A stretch of 15,552 bases of DNA from Vairimorpha ceranae. Its lineage: Eukaryota; Microsporidia; Nosematidae. The stretch is from positions 1 to 15,552 of the forward strand of contig NW_020169379.1 in the NCBI RefSeq assembly GCF_000988165.1, written 5' to 3'. Position numbers and translations under genes: made by a program. The notes beneath the pieces were generated by a model that was given only the letters and a program-made list of their open reading frames with translations, made no database searches and was not told where the DNA came from. Positions 1 through 8,453 of the stretch are shown here, piece after piece; within the stretch, counting starts at the first letter, position 1; each line of letters starts with the position of its first letter.

Positions 1-347
1 CTGCTACTAGTTTCTATAGCAGTATATTTTTCAAGCCTTAAGGGGAACACTGATTGTCTCCATGTCTCCTGTAGGCACATGATTTTTGGTTTCTTTTTTT
101 TCAAGAGAACCTCAAGTTCTTCTCTCTTGTTAGAGAGATGATTGATATTGAGACTTGAGAATTTTATTTTCTCTTTCATCTCTTTGTTTCTATGATTAGG
201 TAAAACTAATCTTTTTTTCCTGTTATTCAATACCTTAAGACCAATATCTTTAACGGTTTTTTATAACATTTTTCTTTGTAATTTAGTAACTACAATCTTT
301 GTAAATGGCGTGTCCCTGCGTCTAAATTTTCTTAAAGAAAGGATCTT
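1..347 (-). mobile_element. Non-LTR (LINE-type) retrotransposon fragment, APE endonuclease N-terminus
   Basis: The minus strand encodes the start of an endonuclease/exonuclease/phosphatase (APE-like) domain of the kind that nicks target DNA for non-LTR retrotransposons. Reading from 179 leftward I see FSSLNIN, then NKREELEVLL, KKPKIMCLQETW, and the frame is open to the window edge. In this family the Asn of the N-x-N strand and the Glu of LQET bind the catalytic metal; both are present. The frame is open from 260 and the first ATG is at 179-177. Upstream the same frame continues coding-like to 347 but is broken by TAA at 261-263, so this copy is either a pseudogene or starts at the ATG at 179. 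The reverse transcriptase would lie outside the window to the left. A cellular APE nuclease is less likely, because the basic lead-in (VLNNRKKRLVLPNHRNK) resembles the linker before LINE endonucleases. Confidence 0.72.
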
Positions 348-522
348 TTATTTATGCATAAAAACTTACGTTAAAATGTCCTAATCTTTTGGTAAAAAAC
401 ATATAAAAGTTATATAAATAATTCATTTATATACATTTTTAAATAGTATAAGAAATATAATAAAAAAATATTTAAGTTAAATAGACATGTTATTAAATAA
501 CAAATATTAGATAAATATTTAA
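348..522. other. Intergenic, between LINE fragment and Hsp70 3' end
   Basis: AT-rich spacer with no coding frame. It holds a short inverted repeat, TTTCTT-A-AAGAAA, near 331-343. The 3' flank of the Hsp70 gene here is almost pure A/T and would carry its polyadenylation signals; none could be singled out. Confidence 0.4.
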
Positions 523-2535
523 TCATAATTCTTCTCTTGCAGTAGCCTTCTCTTCTACAGGTTTTTCTTCAACTTGTTCAGCTTTCTTGTCCAAAATATC
601 TTTAATTGATTCCCTAAATCGATTTAATTTCTCTTCAATATCCAATTTAGAAGCAGATACTTTATTATCATCAAGCCATTTCTGTGTACCATTAATAATT
701 CCTTCCACATTAATTTTATCATCCTCAGAAATCCCTGGTTGCGACATTCTACTTTGCACTACTCTTATTTCTTCTTCAAGTTGTCTCTGTAAATCAAACT
801 TCTCTTTAAGTTCCCTGTCAGCTTCTTTATTTCTTTCTGCATCTTCTAACAGCTCAGCATATTTCTTTTTATCGAGTCTTGCTACAGAACTTTCAAATGT
901 TATTCCTGTCTCTTTGTTAGTGACTACATCTTTGGCTGATACTTCTATAGTACCATCAGTGGACATGGCAATAGTGATACTTACTCTAGGTACTCCCCTT
1001 GGTTGCCCTGGCTGAACATCTAATTCACAAGATCCTAGATAATGATTATCGCTAAATCTACTTCTAAAACCTTGTGCTATCGAAATTCTTACTTTTGTTT
1101 GATTATCTTGAGAAGTTGTAAACTCCATAGTACCTGAACCGGGGATATAAGTATCTTTAAGAAGAACAGGTTGCATGAAATCACTATCAACTTTAACTCC
1201 AACATTCACAGGTACAACATCAATAACACTTACTGCCATATTATCAGGTAACATATTAACATCGTTGGCAGCTAAAAGACAAGCACCTTCAGCAACGATA
1301 GTATCCGCATTGATATCATCATAAAGCTTGGCTTTAGGAAATAACTTAGTAAGTAAATTCTTAATGTAAGGAATTCTAGTAGATCCTCCAACTAACAATA
1401 TCTTAGTGATTTGACTTTTTTCCAATGGTGTATCAGATCCGTTATCATTTTCTCTAAACATACCGTATTCTTTGTGCGTAAAGATCTCTTCGATATCCCC
1501 ATAGAACTTACTATTAAGACTGTTAAACTTATCAATGGTAAGAGAAAAATCAATAGTATCCATGTTTTGATAATTAAATTTCTCAGAATACTCCTTCTTG
1601 TTTTCCTTCGTATATTGATTACACAACTTAATTTTAAATTCTTCTACAAATCTTCTAAGTCTCAATTCCAATGTTTTATTTTTAGTAACATCAATTTTTT
1701 TTTCCGCTTTAAGTTTCTGACCAAAATATCTAGTTAAATTGTCATTAACATTCTCTCCTCCAAGATAATTATTACCAGCATGCTTTTCTACAATAATAGC
1801 CTCACCTTGCATATCAACTACCGATACATCAAAAGTACCACCTCCAAGATCAAATACTAATATTTTATCTTCATTAGAATCCTTACTTAAATTCTTTTTA
1901 ACTTGATATGCATAAGCAGCAGCTAATGGCTCTTTGTAAATATTAGGATTTGGCAAAGATGCCATAATTGCGGCAGATTTTGTAGCATCAATTTGAAAAG
2001 ATGTAAAATATGCCGGCACTGTAATTACTAAAGATTTTATCTTGTAGTACTTTTCAATTTCGGTTCTGATATCTTTAAGTACTTCGGAAGATAATTTCTC
2101 AGCATCAGTAATGCTCAACTCCTTATTATTTTTATCTGCTATCACAAACTCAATTTTGTTCTTTCCATTTTCTAAAACTTTTCTAATTTTGTAAGTAACA
2201 CTATTTTCGAACTTCTCATGTTTAGAAAGCTCTGAAATATCTGCTAATCCCATAACTCTTTTATATCCATAAAAGTACCTTCCAGGCACAGCATTAGCCA
2301 AATTATGTGTGTAAGCTTCCCATCCTGTAAGATAAACCCCTTTGTCACCAATCTGATTGTAATAAGCTACTGAAGGATACGTGTACTCTCCATTAGGAAA
2401 TTGTAAAAAAGATGTTTCTTTATCACCTTCCTTAAAGATACTAACACAACAGAATGTAGTACCCAAGTCAATTCCTACAGCTGCAGAGGGTAGTTCTTCT
2501 GCAAACAAACAATTTAAGAGGAATAACAAATTCAT
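523..2535 (-). CDS. ER-type Hsp70 chaperone (BiP/Grp78-like)
   Basis: ATP-driven chaperone, 670 aa, predicted for the ER lumen. Numbering from the ATG at 2535: a short hydrophobic signal peptide (1-12, MNLLFLLNCLFA); phosphate-1 loop GIDLGTT (21-27); KR of the hinge region (92-93, YGYKRVMG); TVPAYF (172-177); phosphate-2 DLGGGTFDV (229-237); YLGGENVN (258-265); adenosine motif LVGGSTRIP (381-389); substrate-binding beta domain with PRGVP (512-516) and SAKD (533-536); a helical, charged lid; and C-terminal REEL, a KDEL-like retention signal. Length fits BiP. The frame is open upstream to 2592 but begins with TTG there; the ATG at 2535 gives the signal peptide and follows GGAGGGGTT, so it is chosen. 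The sequence is divergent for an Hsp70 (for example AQGFRSRF where most have YEGERAM), as is common in microsporidia. A cytosolic or mitochondrial Hsp70 is argued against by signal peptide plus REEL. Confidence 0.9.
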   Translation of the reverse strand: MNLLFLLNCLFAEELPSAAVGIDLGTTFCCVSIFKEGDKETSFLQFPNGEYTYPSVAYYNQIGDKGVYLTGWEAYTHNLANAVPGRYFYGYKRVMGLADISELSKHEKFENSVTYKIRKVLENGKNKIEFVIADKNNKELSITDAEKLSSEVLKDIRTEIEKYYKIKSLVITVPAYFTSFQIDATKSAAIMASLPNPNIYKEPLAAAYAYQVKKNLSKDSNEDKILVFDLGGGTFDVSVVDMQGEAIIVEKHAGNNYLGGENVNDNLTRYFGQKLKAEKKIDVTKNKTLELRLRRFVEEFKIKLCNQYTKENKKEYSEKFNYQNMDTIDFSLTIDKFNSLNSKFYGDIEEIFTHKEYGMFRENDNGSDTPLEKSQITKILLVGGSTRIPYIKNLLTKLFPKAKLYDDINADTIVAEGACLLAANDVNMLPDNMAVSVIDVVPVNVGVKVDSDFMQPVLLKDTYIPGSGTMEFTTSQDNQTKVRISIAQGFRSRFSDNHYLGSCELDVQPGQPRGVPRVSITIAMSTDGTIEVSAKDVVTNKETGITFESSVARLDKKKYAELLEDAERNKEADRELKEKFDLQRQLEEEIRVVQSRMSQPGISEDDKINVEGIINGTQKWLDDNKVSASKLDIEEKLNRFRESIKDILDKKAEQVEEKPVEEKATAREEL

Positions 2536-2586
2536 AACCCCTCCTTCAAAACTTTTTTTAAATATTTTTTTCAGCCAATCAAATTT
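2536..2586 (-). promoter_or_regulatory. Hsp70 start-site signals (GGG-like motif, AAATTT, CCAAT)
   Basis: Reading the minus strand, GGAGGGG (2538-2544) ends two bases before the ATG. Farther out lie AAATTT (2581-2586, self-complementary) and a CCAAT pentamer on the plus strand (2575-2579). Microsporidian genes are known to carry CCC- or GGG-like motifs just before the start codon and AAATTT-like motifs slightly farther upstream. The resemblance to a Shine-Dalgarno is probably coincidental, since the protein is eukaryotic. No convincing heat-shock element array was seen. Confidence 0.5.
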
Positions 2587-3838
2587 CAACAATTGTAAAA
2601 TCTAAATTTTATTTTTTTAAAATTATGCACAAAATGTTATTAATTTATATTTTACAATTTGTTTGTTTATACAACAAACGCAATTTTAATTAATTTTGTG
2701 TAAAATGTACTATTTTTAAGAATCAAATGTATGCTTATAGTACACTTTAATCATTATAAATTTTAGAATGATACTATAAATTTAAAAATGAATAATTAAA
2801 GCTTTTAAATTATTTGGAAAAAAGCAGTACTTTTTTAATTATCACCAGAATATATTTTTTAAATCACATTTTTTTTAGTATTAAGTGTTGATATTGAAAG
2901 CATAATTTAGAAAAGAAATAGGCTATTGATGAAGTAATCTAATTTAATGTACCAATCACAAAACTTAAAAAAATCTTTAACAAATTTAATTAATTAAAAA
3001 AATTAAATAAATGATAAATTTTAAATATAATGTCAAAAAAAGGCAGTTATTATCTTAAAAATATTTTTTACCTTTTTGTTGATGCAGCTATATGTTGCAC
3101 AATAACTTTAAAAAAATAAAATTTTACAAATGGTCTGTGTGATCAACATTACAGTAAAAAAAGGTTTATATTCTACTAGATCTTATATGTACTTATAAAA
3201 TCTCATTGACTGTAATTAAAATATCACACTAGTTAAAATACTTAGTAAAATTTATTATTTTATTATTTCAACACAAACATTAATAACTCATAAGACCATC
3301 TGTTACTTTAAATAAAAATAGCAAATGTAATAAAGTAAAAGTCTATAAATACGTTATCGTTTTTAAAAAATATAATTTATAGGATCGGAGATTCAACGAA
3401 CTTCCAAATTTTATTTCTAATTATAAAAAACATTAAATAAATCATTTAGTATGTATGTTGTAAGTTTAAATTTTTGAACCAAATGTACAAAAATCTATTA
3501 GTTTTAAGTTTAATGTATTAATTTTTTTATTTCCTATTATTAAACTTGTGGTCAAAATAAAAGCATATGTTTATCTTAAAATTTAATATATAAATTACTT
3601 CCGCATAACAAATATAATATTAATTTTTACAATTTAAAAAATAAATAAAGTAATATTTATTTATTAAAAGTCCCTTTATACATAGTTAATTGTATTGTAA
3701 TTAATATTTTAATTTAAATTTTCAGTCAAATATATCTGCTTCAATAAATCAAATTTATTTGAAAATAAGTAGCATTTAATCTTGATAAATTTATTTATTC
3801 TATACATTATTTATTTCTACAAAGCTTAACCAAATACA
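2587..3838. other. Long AT-rich divergent intergenic region
   Basis: About 1.25 kb between the divergently transcribed Hsp70 and the secreted-protein gene at 3844. No open frame, tRNA or rRNA signature was found on either strand; the sequence is mostly A/T runs. The spot around 3381-3405 (AGGATCGGAGATTCAACGAA) is locally richer in G+C, but I could not fold it into a tRNA. Confidence 0.4.
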
Positions 3839-3843
3839 CCCCA
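3839..3843 (+). promoter_or_regulatory. CCC-like start motif
   Basis: CCCCA directly abuts the ATG at 3844 in otherwise A/T-rich sequence (context CAAATACACCCCA-ATG). This matches the CCC-like signal reported upstream of microsporidian start codons and supports both the gene call and the start choice. Confidence 0.5.
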
Positions 3844-4275
3844 ATGTTTTGTTTATTTAATTTTCTATCTATAATTAAGTGTGCACTTTATATAAATCAG
3901 TTATACCAAACAGGATTGTTTAACATCATTTTAGTTTTGCCATTTGAAATGCATTTTGATAGCAGTTCTATATTTTTGTACAGGCATACAGAATTAAATT
4001 CGCATTTTTTAGTACAGAAATTTGCAACGTTAGAATACTTAATTGAAATTACATCGAAAAATATATCATGTGTTTTAGGGTTTGAGAAATTTAAAGAAAG
4101 ATTTAATCAGAGAAATGTAACGAAAGAAAAGTTTTATTATATTAAAAGCTTTCAATATACTCAATCTAGGTATTTTGTTGAAATCATATATCATTCCAAT
4201 CTTGTAGCAACTTCTGATTGTTTTAAAATAATTTCTACATTTGATAACTTTAAATGTTTTGTATTGGAATTTTAG
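3844..4275 (+). CDS. Small secreted protein, unrecognised; possible divergent relative of the two paralogues downstream
   Basis: A 143-aa protein starting at an ATG preceded by CCCCA. Residues 1-16 (MFCLFNFLSIIKCALY) look like a signal peptide; there is no later membrane span and no low-complexity tail, so a soluble secreted protein is expected. I do not recognise a named family. Its pattern matches the proteins at 6769-7392 and 13389-14381: F-[IL]-[LV]-x-K followed by YL at +10/+11 (here F55, K59, Y65-L66), then FYY[IL] (97-100), then FKI exactly 30 residues after the first F of that motif (F127). This suggests one beta-rich fold. The gene is isolated, with 1.3 kb before it and no gene for about 2.5 kb after it. 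An antisense frame (4075-4284) overlaps and looks like a shadow. Confidence 0.62.
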   Translation: MFCLFNFLSIIKCALYINQLYQTGLFNIILVLPFEMHFDSSSIFLYRHTELNSHFLVQKFATLEYLIEITSKNISCVLGFEKFKERFNQRNVTKEKFYYIKSFQYTQSRYFVEIIYHSNLVATSDCFKIISTFDNFKCFVLEF

Positions 4276-4537
4276 TTCATACAAAATGAAAAATTCGATC
4301 GAACAAATATCAATAGATAAAAAAAAATTATTTGATAGAGCTTATGTAGATAATAATGAAGTCTTATAAAAAGATATAAATAAAAATTTACATAAGAAGT
4401 AATATTGTATAAGCAATAGTATTAATTGGCTTAATTTTTAAATTGCAGTTGTTTTTACATTTAAAACAATTAATCTACAATTTGAATTACATGCTATAAT
4501 TTGTAGCAGTTTTATTGACTGGTAAGCAAATTTATAT
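4276..4537. other. Intergenic, no gene seen
   Basis: 3' flank of the secreted-protein gene. AT-rich, stop codons in all frames, no recognisable RNA gene. Confidence 0.35.
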
Positions 4538-4733
4538 ATTTATTTACAAAAAAATTTATACAAACAGTTCTACACATACTAAAATAAATAAGATCGAGTT
4601 TATATACAGATAAAAATTTATCAATGAGTATTATTTATTTACAAAAAAATTTATACAAACAGTTCTACACATACTAAAATAAATAAAATCGAGTTTATAT
4701 ACAGATAAAAATTTATCAATGAGTATTATTTAG
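4538..4733. repeat. Tandem duplication, 95-bp unit, two copies
   Basis: The 95-bp unit at 4538-4632 is repeated directly at 4633-4727, and the match runs a few bases further to about 4733. I find one difference over the unit (G at 4592, A at 4687). Each copy contains CAAACAGTTCTACACATACT, ATCGAGTTTATATACAG and a small inverted repeat GATAAA-AA-TTTATC. The near identity indicates a recent duplication or ongoing homogenisation. Neither copy is coding. Confidence 0.95.
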
Positions 4734-5998
4734 ATTGTTTATCTTATTAGATTCTATAAAATTCTATATAAAAATTAAACACGAAAAATTTAAATATAGA
4801 TGTTACAAATATATTTTTTGCTTTTTTAAATATTCCTTTTGTAGAAAACAACATAGGGTTATTATTAAAGACTATTTAATACAGATGCATTGAATCTTCC
4901 TAGTAAATGTCTTTAAATGTTTTATATTTAGTTGTACATTCCTACAATATTATTGCGTGTTAATTAAACTTATTGGATAATTATCTTAGGTAATATTTAT
5001 TTTATGATTATTTTAAAGTGTAAATTGTTAAAGATCTAAAGTTCATTAACAAATTAAAAAGAAGTTAATTTTTTTAAAATTCATATTCTTGTTTTTTATA
5101 CCTTTTCTGTTACAATTTTGTCGTAACTTTTAGTGAAATGTCCAAACTTTGGTTGTTGTTCTATGTAAGAATAAAAAAATTATTTTCTTTTATTAAATAT
5201 TTTATTATCATTATTTTTATATGGTATCTTTGTACCATTGATAGTGTTGTTAGTGTTCCTTTATTTGTAATAAAATTCTCATTGTTTCATTTCTTAATTT
5301 CGTATCATTCTTTTTTATTTTTTATTTAACAAAAAATTTATAAAATTTTTTAGAAAATTTTTAAACAATGTGAGAAAACTACGGCTTTTAAACTAAATCC
5401 ACAAGACTTTTTTTGTATAAAAAAAATTTTTTTTTTGTAAGATTGTATATTTATTTGCTAACTTTGATTTCTTGTTAGTGTAATACGCATGTACCGAAAA
5501 ATTGTAAAATTTTTAAGTTAATATGAAAAAAAGTACATAAAATTTGCTTGAAAAATTGACGAGGAAAAATAATGTTTTATTTTATTAGTAAATTTTTAAA
5601 ATTTTTCTGACCTATGCAAAAAGAAAGAAAAACTAATATAAAAATATTAATAAAAATAAGGTTCTTAAATTCGTTATAATTCGATAGATGTTATGATTTT
5701 TTAAAAACTTTTAATTTTTTATTTTATTTATAATTTTGTCGGGCTTCAAAGATATTTTCCCCGTCTGTAAGTACCACAAAATCGTACTTTTAACATTTTA
5801 CTTTTATTATTGTTTATTCTATTTAATCCTCTTTCTTAGCTCCTAAATTTTTTTCCACCATGCTCTCCCATTTTCTTAAACATGTCTAGTTACCCTTCAT
5901 TTTTAAAATTATATCTATAATCCTAAAAATTTCATTATCAAGGTATTAATAATTAAATTAATAATTGTGTAAATCTCTAGGCTACCACAATTTTTAAA
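4734..5998. other. Long AT-rich non-coding region
   Basis: About 1.26 kb. The only longer frame, 5138-5329 plus, is a run of Phe, Ile and Leu codons from T-rich DNA, with no C-rich motif before its ATG; I do not accept it as a gene. A C/G-containing spot at 5738-5775 (GTCGGGCTTCAAAG, then TTTTCCCCGTCTG) stands out and may be a remnant transposon end, but has no clear partner. Confidence 0.4.
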
Positions 5999-6140
5999 AT
6001 AACAACAAAATAAATTATTAAATAAAACGAAATTAAATATCAAAATTTACAATAAAACCTTAATGAAGCTTTACTGAAAAATGATCATGTCTTACGGGGA
6101 CATACATTAAAAAACTATTGACTTTTGCTTTTGATTTTTA

Positions 6141-6494
6141 ATATATTTTTGTGAAATAAATTACTAATTGAGTTTTTCTTTTCATTTTATAAAAAAAATT
6201 TTTAAAAACTTTGCATGAATAAAATTTTATAATTTTAAGATAAGTATAACTACATACCAATGCAAAATAGCAACCTTGGTCATCTAATAGGAATCATTCT
6301 GTGCAAGTATTCAATAAACTACATTTAAGTACTAATCTTACTTTTTTATCAAGGAATAATTGTAGTAGAGAACTTTCTGTGCACTGGCCAGCCCCCTGGC
6401 AATACTCGCACAATCTTGTTATATATAAACTGTGTAGGATCACATTATTTATTTTAATTGTCAAAGTATTCAACCATAAAATCTTTAATATATA
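6141..6494 (-). pseudogene. Cysteine-containing coding relic with one in-frame stop, unknown
   Basis: The minus-strand frame from 6494 down to 6141 runs 66 codons, meets TGA at 6294-6296, and continues 51 codons to TAA. A frame this long is unusual in such A/T-rich DNA, and its centre (6365-6410) is locally G+C-rich. It encodes LCEYCQGAGQC, then VLKCSLLNTC, and after the stop FLLDDQGCYFALVC: a Cys-x2-Cys plus later Cys pairs, as in zinc-binding N-termini of transposases. There is no ATG near the start and no signal peptide. I do not recognise the family; it could be a decayed transposon or gene fragment. Confidence 0.28.
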
Positions 6495-6514
6495 TTAAAA
6501 TTTATTTTTTTTAT

Positions 6515-6533
6515 TATCCCCAAATTGGGGATA
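6515..6533. other. GC-armed inverted repeat
   Basis: TATCCCC-AAATT-GGGGATA: 7-bp perfect arms with a 5-bp loop, conspicuous because runs of four C or G are rare here. It lies within duplication copy 1, about 240 bp beyond the 3' end of the gene at 6769. No partner was found in copy 2. Function unknown. Confidence 0.5.
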
Positions 6534-6768
6534 TGATAAATATGATTAAACCATATAGTCTCACGAGATTGAAATAAATTATTTAAAATTATCCCTATTT
6601 TTTTAAAGTATCTCTTAGGAAGATACGTCATAAACATTTACTTAATATGCATAACATAATATACCACAAAAATTTTTTACTGTTTGCAAATCTACCTTTT
6701 ACCAATAATGTAGCTTAAATATGATAAAAATACTTAAAAAGGCTAATTAATAGTAAAATTGTAATTTT

Positions 6769-7392
6769 TTATTGATTGTTGTTCCTTTTCCACTTGTAAT
6801 AAACAAGATAAAATTTTATAGCAAGTACAATTATAATAATAATTACAAATATCCATGTAAGTCTAGTTCCTTTGTCTGACATAGTGCTGGTTTTAGAAAA
6901 ATTACTCCCATTGTTATTTAATTTTTTTGGCGTTTTGGGTTTAGTAGTTTTTTCCTCATGTAAATTTAAATCTTGCAATTGCAAACGTTTTACAACTTTA
7001 GGAATTTTAAATTCTTCTGATTTAAAAATAGTATTTTTATTTTTTACTATCTTTATTAAGCAACTTGAAGAAGAGTAAGAGATATTTTCTAAGTAATAAA
7101 ATGATTTTTTTTTCTTTTTCTTATTAATCCACAGCCATTTAATTCGTTTAATTTCTTGGTCAGTATCATTAAAACCTTTTAAATAAAGATTTTCTATTTT
7201 TTTTGCAAGGATAAAAGTGCCAACATTGTTTTCTCTTCCAGTGTTGTTTTTTTTAAAAAAAAGTATACTAGGGTCTTCAGAGAGATATTTATTTGATAAA
7301 ATGATAACTGCATTATAAGAATTTCTTTGATCAATTTTTGTAAAGTAAATCGTGGAGTTAAGCAATGTAAAAAATAAACCTATAAAAAACAT
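6769..7392 (-). CDS. Secretory type I membrane protein, paralogue 1 (unrecognised family)
   Basis: 207 aa, start ATG at 7392 preceded by TATCCTT. Residues 1-15 (MFFIGLFFTLLNSTI) form a signal peptide. An ectodomain of about 130 residues follows, beta-rich in pattern, with F60-x3-K64, Y70-L71, FYYL (98-101) and FKI (128-130). Then comes a short hydrophilic linker rich in Lys, Thr and Asn, a membrane span at about 178-199 (LTWIFVIIIIIVLAI...), and a basic cytoplasmic tail (KWKRNNNQ). The topology predicts a type I surface or secretory-pathway protein. It is about 83% identical by eye to the first 159 residues of the protein at 13389-14381 but lacks that protein's repeat stalk. The 50 bases before the ATG are the same in both. 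I do not recognise a named family. Confidence 0.75.
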   Translation of the reverse strand: MFFIGLFFTLLNSTIYFTKIDQRNSYNAVIILSNKYLSEDPSILFFKKNNTGRENNVGTFILAKKIENLYLKGFNDTDQEIKRIKWLWINKKKKKKSFYYLENISYSSSSCLIKIVKNKNTIFKSEEFKIPKVVKRLQLQDLNLHEEKTTKPKTPKKLNNNGSNFSKTSTMSDKGTRLTWIFVIIIIIVLAIKFYLVYYKWKRNNNQ

Positions 7393-7460
7393 AAGGATAA
7401 AAAAAAATATTTTTTATAAAATTAAGAAAATAAATGAAAAAAATGTTTAATTAAACATTT
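7393..7460 (-). promoter_or_regulatory. Conserved 5' flank of paralogue 1 with a 20-bp palindrome
   Basis: The 50 bases directly upstream of the ATG (7393-7442) match 14382-14431 upstream of paralogue 2: TATCCTT next to the start, then T-rich sequence with AATTTTATAAAAAATATT. Such conservation beside diverged coding sequence suggests a shared promoter. At 7441-7460 copy 1 has a perfect 20-bp palindrome, AAATGTTTAATTAAACATTT, which is not preserved in copy 2. Confidence 0.5.
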
Positions 7461-7560
7461 AATTTTTATGTATTGATGCTATAGATCTAGAAATTATGTG
7501 TCATATTTTAATGTAAAATTTAATTCACTAATTATTTTTAAAAAATATTGGTTTAAATTT

Positions 7561-8207
7561 ACTAATTATTGATTATTTAATGAAATCTTAAAAAAACGAA
7601 TTATATTTTATTGTTTATATTGATATGAAATTGTGATGTCTCAAAATCACCAGTTTTTTTTTAGAATTCAACCCCTATAAGTGTAATTTCTTTCGTATAT
7701 AAAATTTAAAAGGAATAGAATACCAGTAATTGATGGCATAAAATTTAGATATAAAGAGAAGAATACTAATATTACAACATAATGGATATGTCTCAATGGG
7801 TTGTGCTGTGGGAGCTACGATTTTTAATGATGAGTTGTTTTAAATAAGTGTCTTGCATAGTAAAAATTTTAGTATTGTTTTTAAATCTTATTTAAAGTTC
7901 GTTATATGTAATATATTGGCAAAACTTCGTTTTTAAAATTTTTATATCCTATTTAAAATGTACAAATGCTTAATTTAGCGGAAAATAGATTAGTATCTAA
8001 AGCAATGATATAGAAGAAGAAATAAACAATATGCTTGCTAAAAAACGAGAATAAAAAATTAAGGTTTATATGAAGATTGTTTATTTCTATTAAAGCAATA
8101 AATAATGGATACTGTAGGACAGTAAAAATGTAGACATGTCAATCAGCAGTAGTGGGTTGATGACTTTGACATATCTGTTATATAAATAATAATTTTTAAA
8201 TAATCCC
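7561..8207. other. Intergenic, no supported gene
   Basis: AT-rich. On the plus strand near 7782-7844 a short frame reads MDMSQWVVLWELRF and then stops; it looks coding-like but is too short to assign. Otherwise nothing recognised. Confidence 0.3.
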
Positions 8208-8453
8208 ATGTTTACCCCAACAAATATAATTTCAATTGATTTTTTAAACAACACTTCTTTTGTGTTAAAATCTGATGAATTAAAGACTACTTACCATAAA
8301 TATTCCCCCAAATGGGTCTCTCATCTAGTCGGAAGCCTACATTTTAACTCAACCCTTAAGAAAAAGATGAAGAGGATCTCTCTGGATTATCGAAGGAGAC
8401 TTGAAAAATGTATTATCGGAATTGGCGACATTGAGCTGACGAAAAGTAATTAA
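8208..8453 (+). CDS. Hypothetical protein, 81 aa (candidate)
   Basis: An ATG-initiated frame preceded directly by CCC (AATAATCCC-ATG). Its composition is balanced, unlike the Phe/Ile-rich chance frames of this window: MFTPTNIISIDF at the start, KWVSHLVGSLHF in the middle, and a basic stretch KKKMKRISLDYRRRLEK. No signal peptide, membrane span or known motif. A second short frame (M at 8453, overlapping the stop) encodes about 24 more residues, so the gene could be the front part of a broken longer one. It sits just left of a Merlin relic and may itself be transposon debris. Confidence 0.3.
   Translation: MFTPTNIISIDFLNNTSFVLKSDELKTTYHKYSPKWVSHLVGSLHFNSTLKKKMKRISLDYRRRLEKCIIGIGDIELTKSN

Larger units (their letters stand above)
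5999..7550. repeat. Segmental duplication, copy 1
   Basis: Direct copy of material at 11435-14535. Anchors in order: 5999-6118 matches 11435-11549 (including an identical 21-bp stretch starting ATAACAACAAAATAAATT and the later ATGTCTTACGG); 6413-6431 matches 12095-12113 with one mismatch; 6632-6659 matches 12205-12232 with two mismatches; 6684-7550, holding the whole gene and about 150 bp of its 5' flank, matches about 13256-14535. Same order and orientation throughout. Sequence between the anchors has diverged or been replaced. Confidence 0.8.

Noticed and set aside
2536..2592. Upstream extension of the Hsp70 frame to 2592
   Set aside because: It begins with TTG, adds a Lys-rich stretch before the hydrophobic signal peptide, and runs over the GGG-like start motif; the ATG at 2535 is better.
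4075..4284. Minus-strand frame opposite the secreted-protein gene
   Set aside because: Shadow of the plus-strand gene, which has the start motif and signal peptide.
5138..5329. 63-residue hydrophobic plus-strand frame
   Set aside because: Composition is what T-rich DNA gives by chance; no start motif before the ATG.
5758..6105. CCCCGTCTGTAAG and CTTACGGGGAC as possible ends of a small inverted-repeat element
   Set aside because: The match needs a 3-base gap and is only about 10 bases; the second copy of this region (11435) does not preserve the left end.
6301..6498. Plus-strand 65-residue frame
   Set aside because: Starts with GTG and is antisense to the Cys-rich minus-strand frame; no protein-like features.
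7782..7844. Short plus-strand frame MDMSQWVVLWELRF
   Set aside because: Ends after about 20 codons and cannot be tied to a family.
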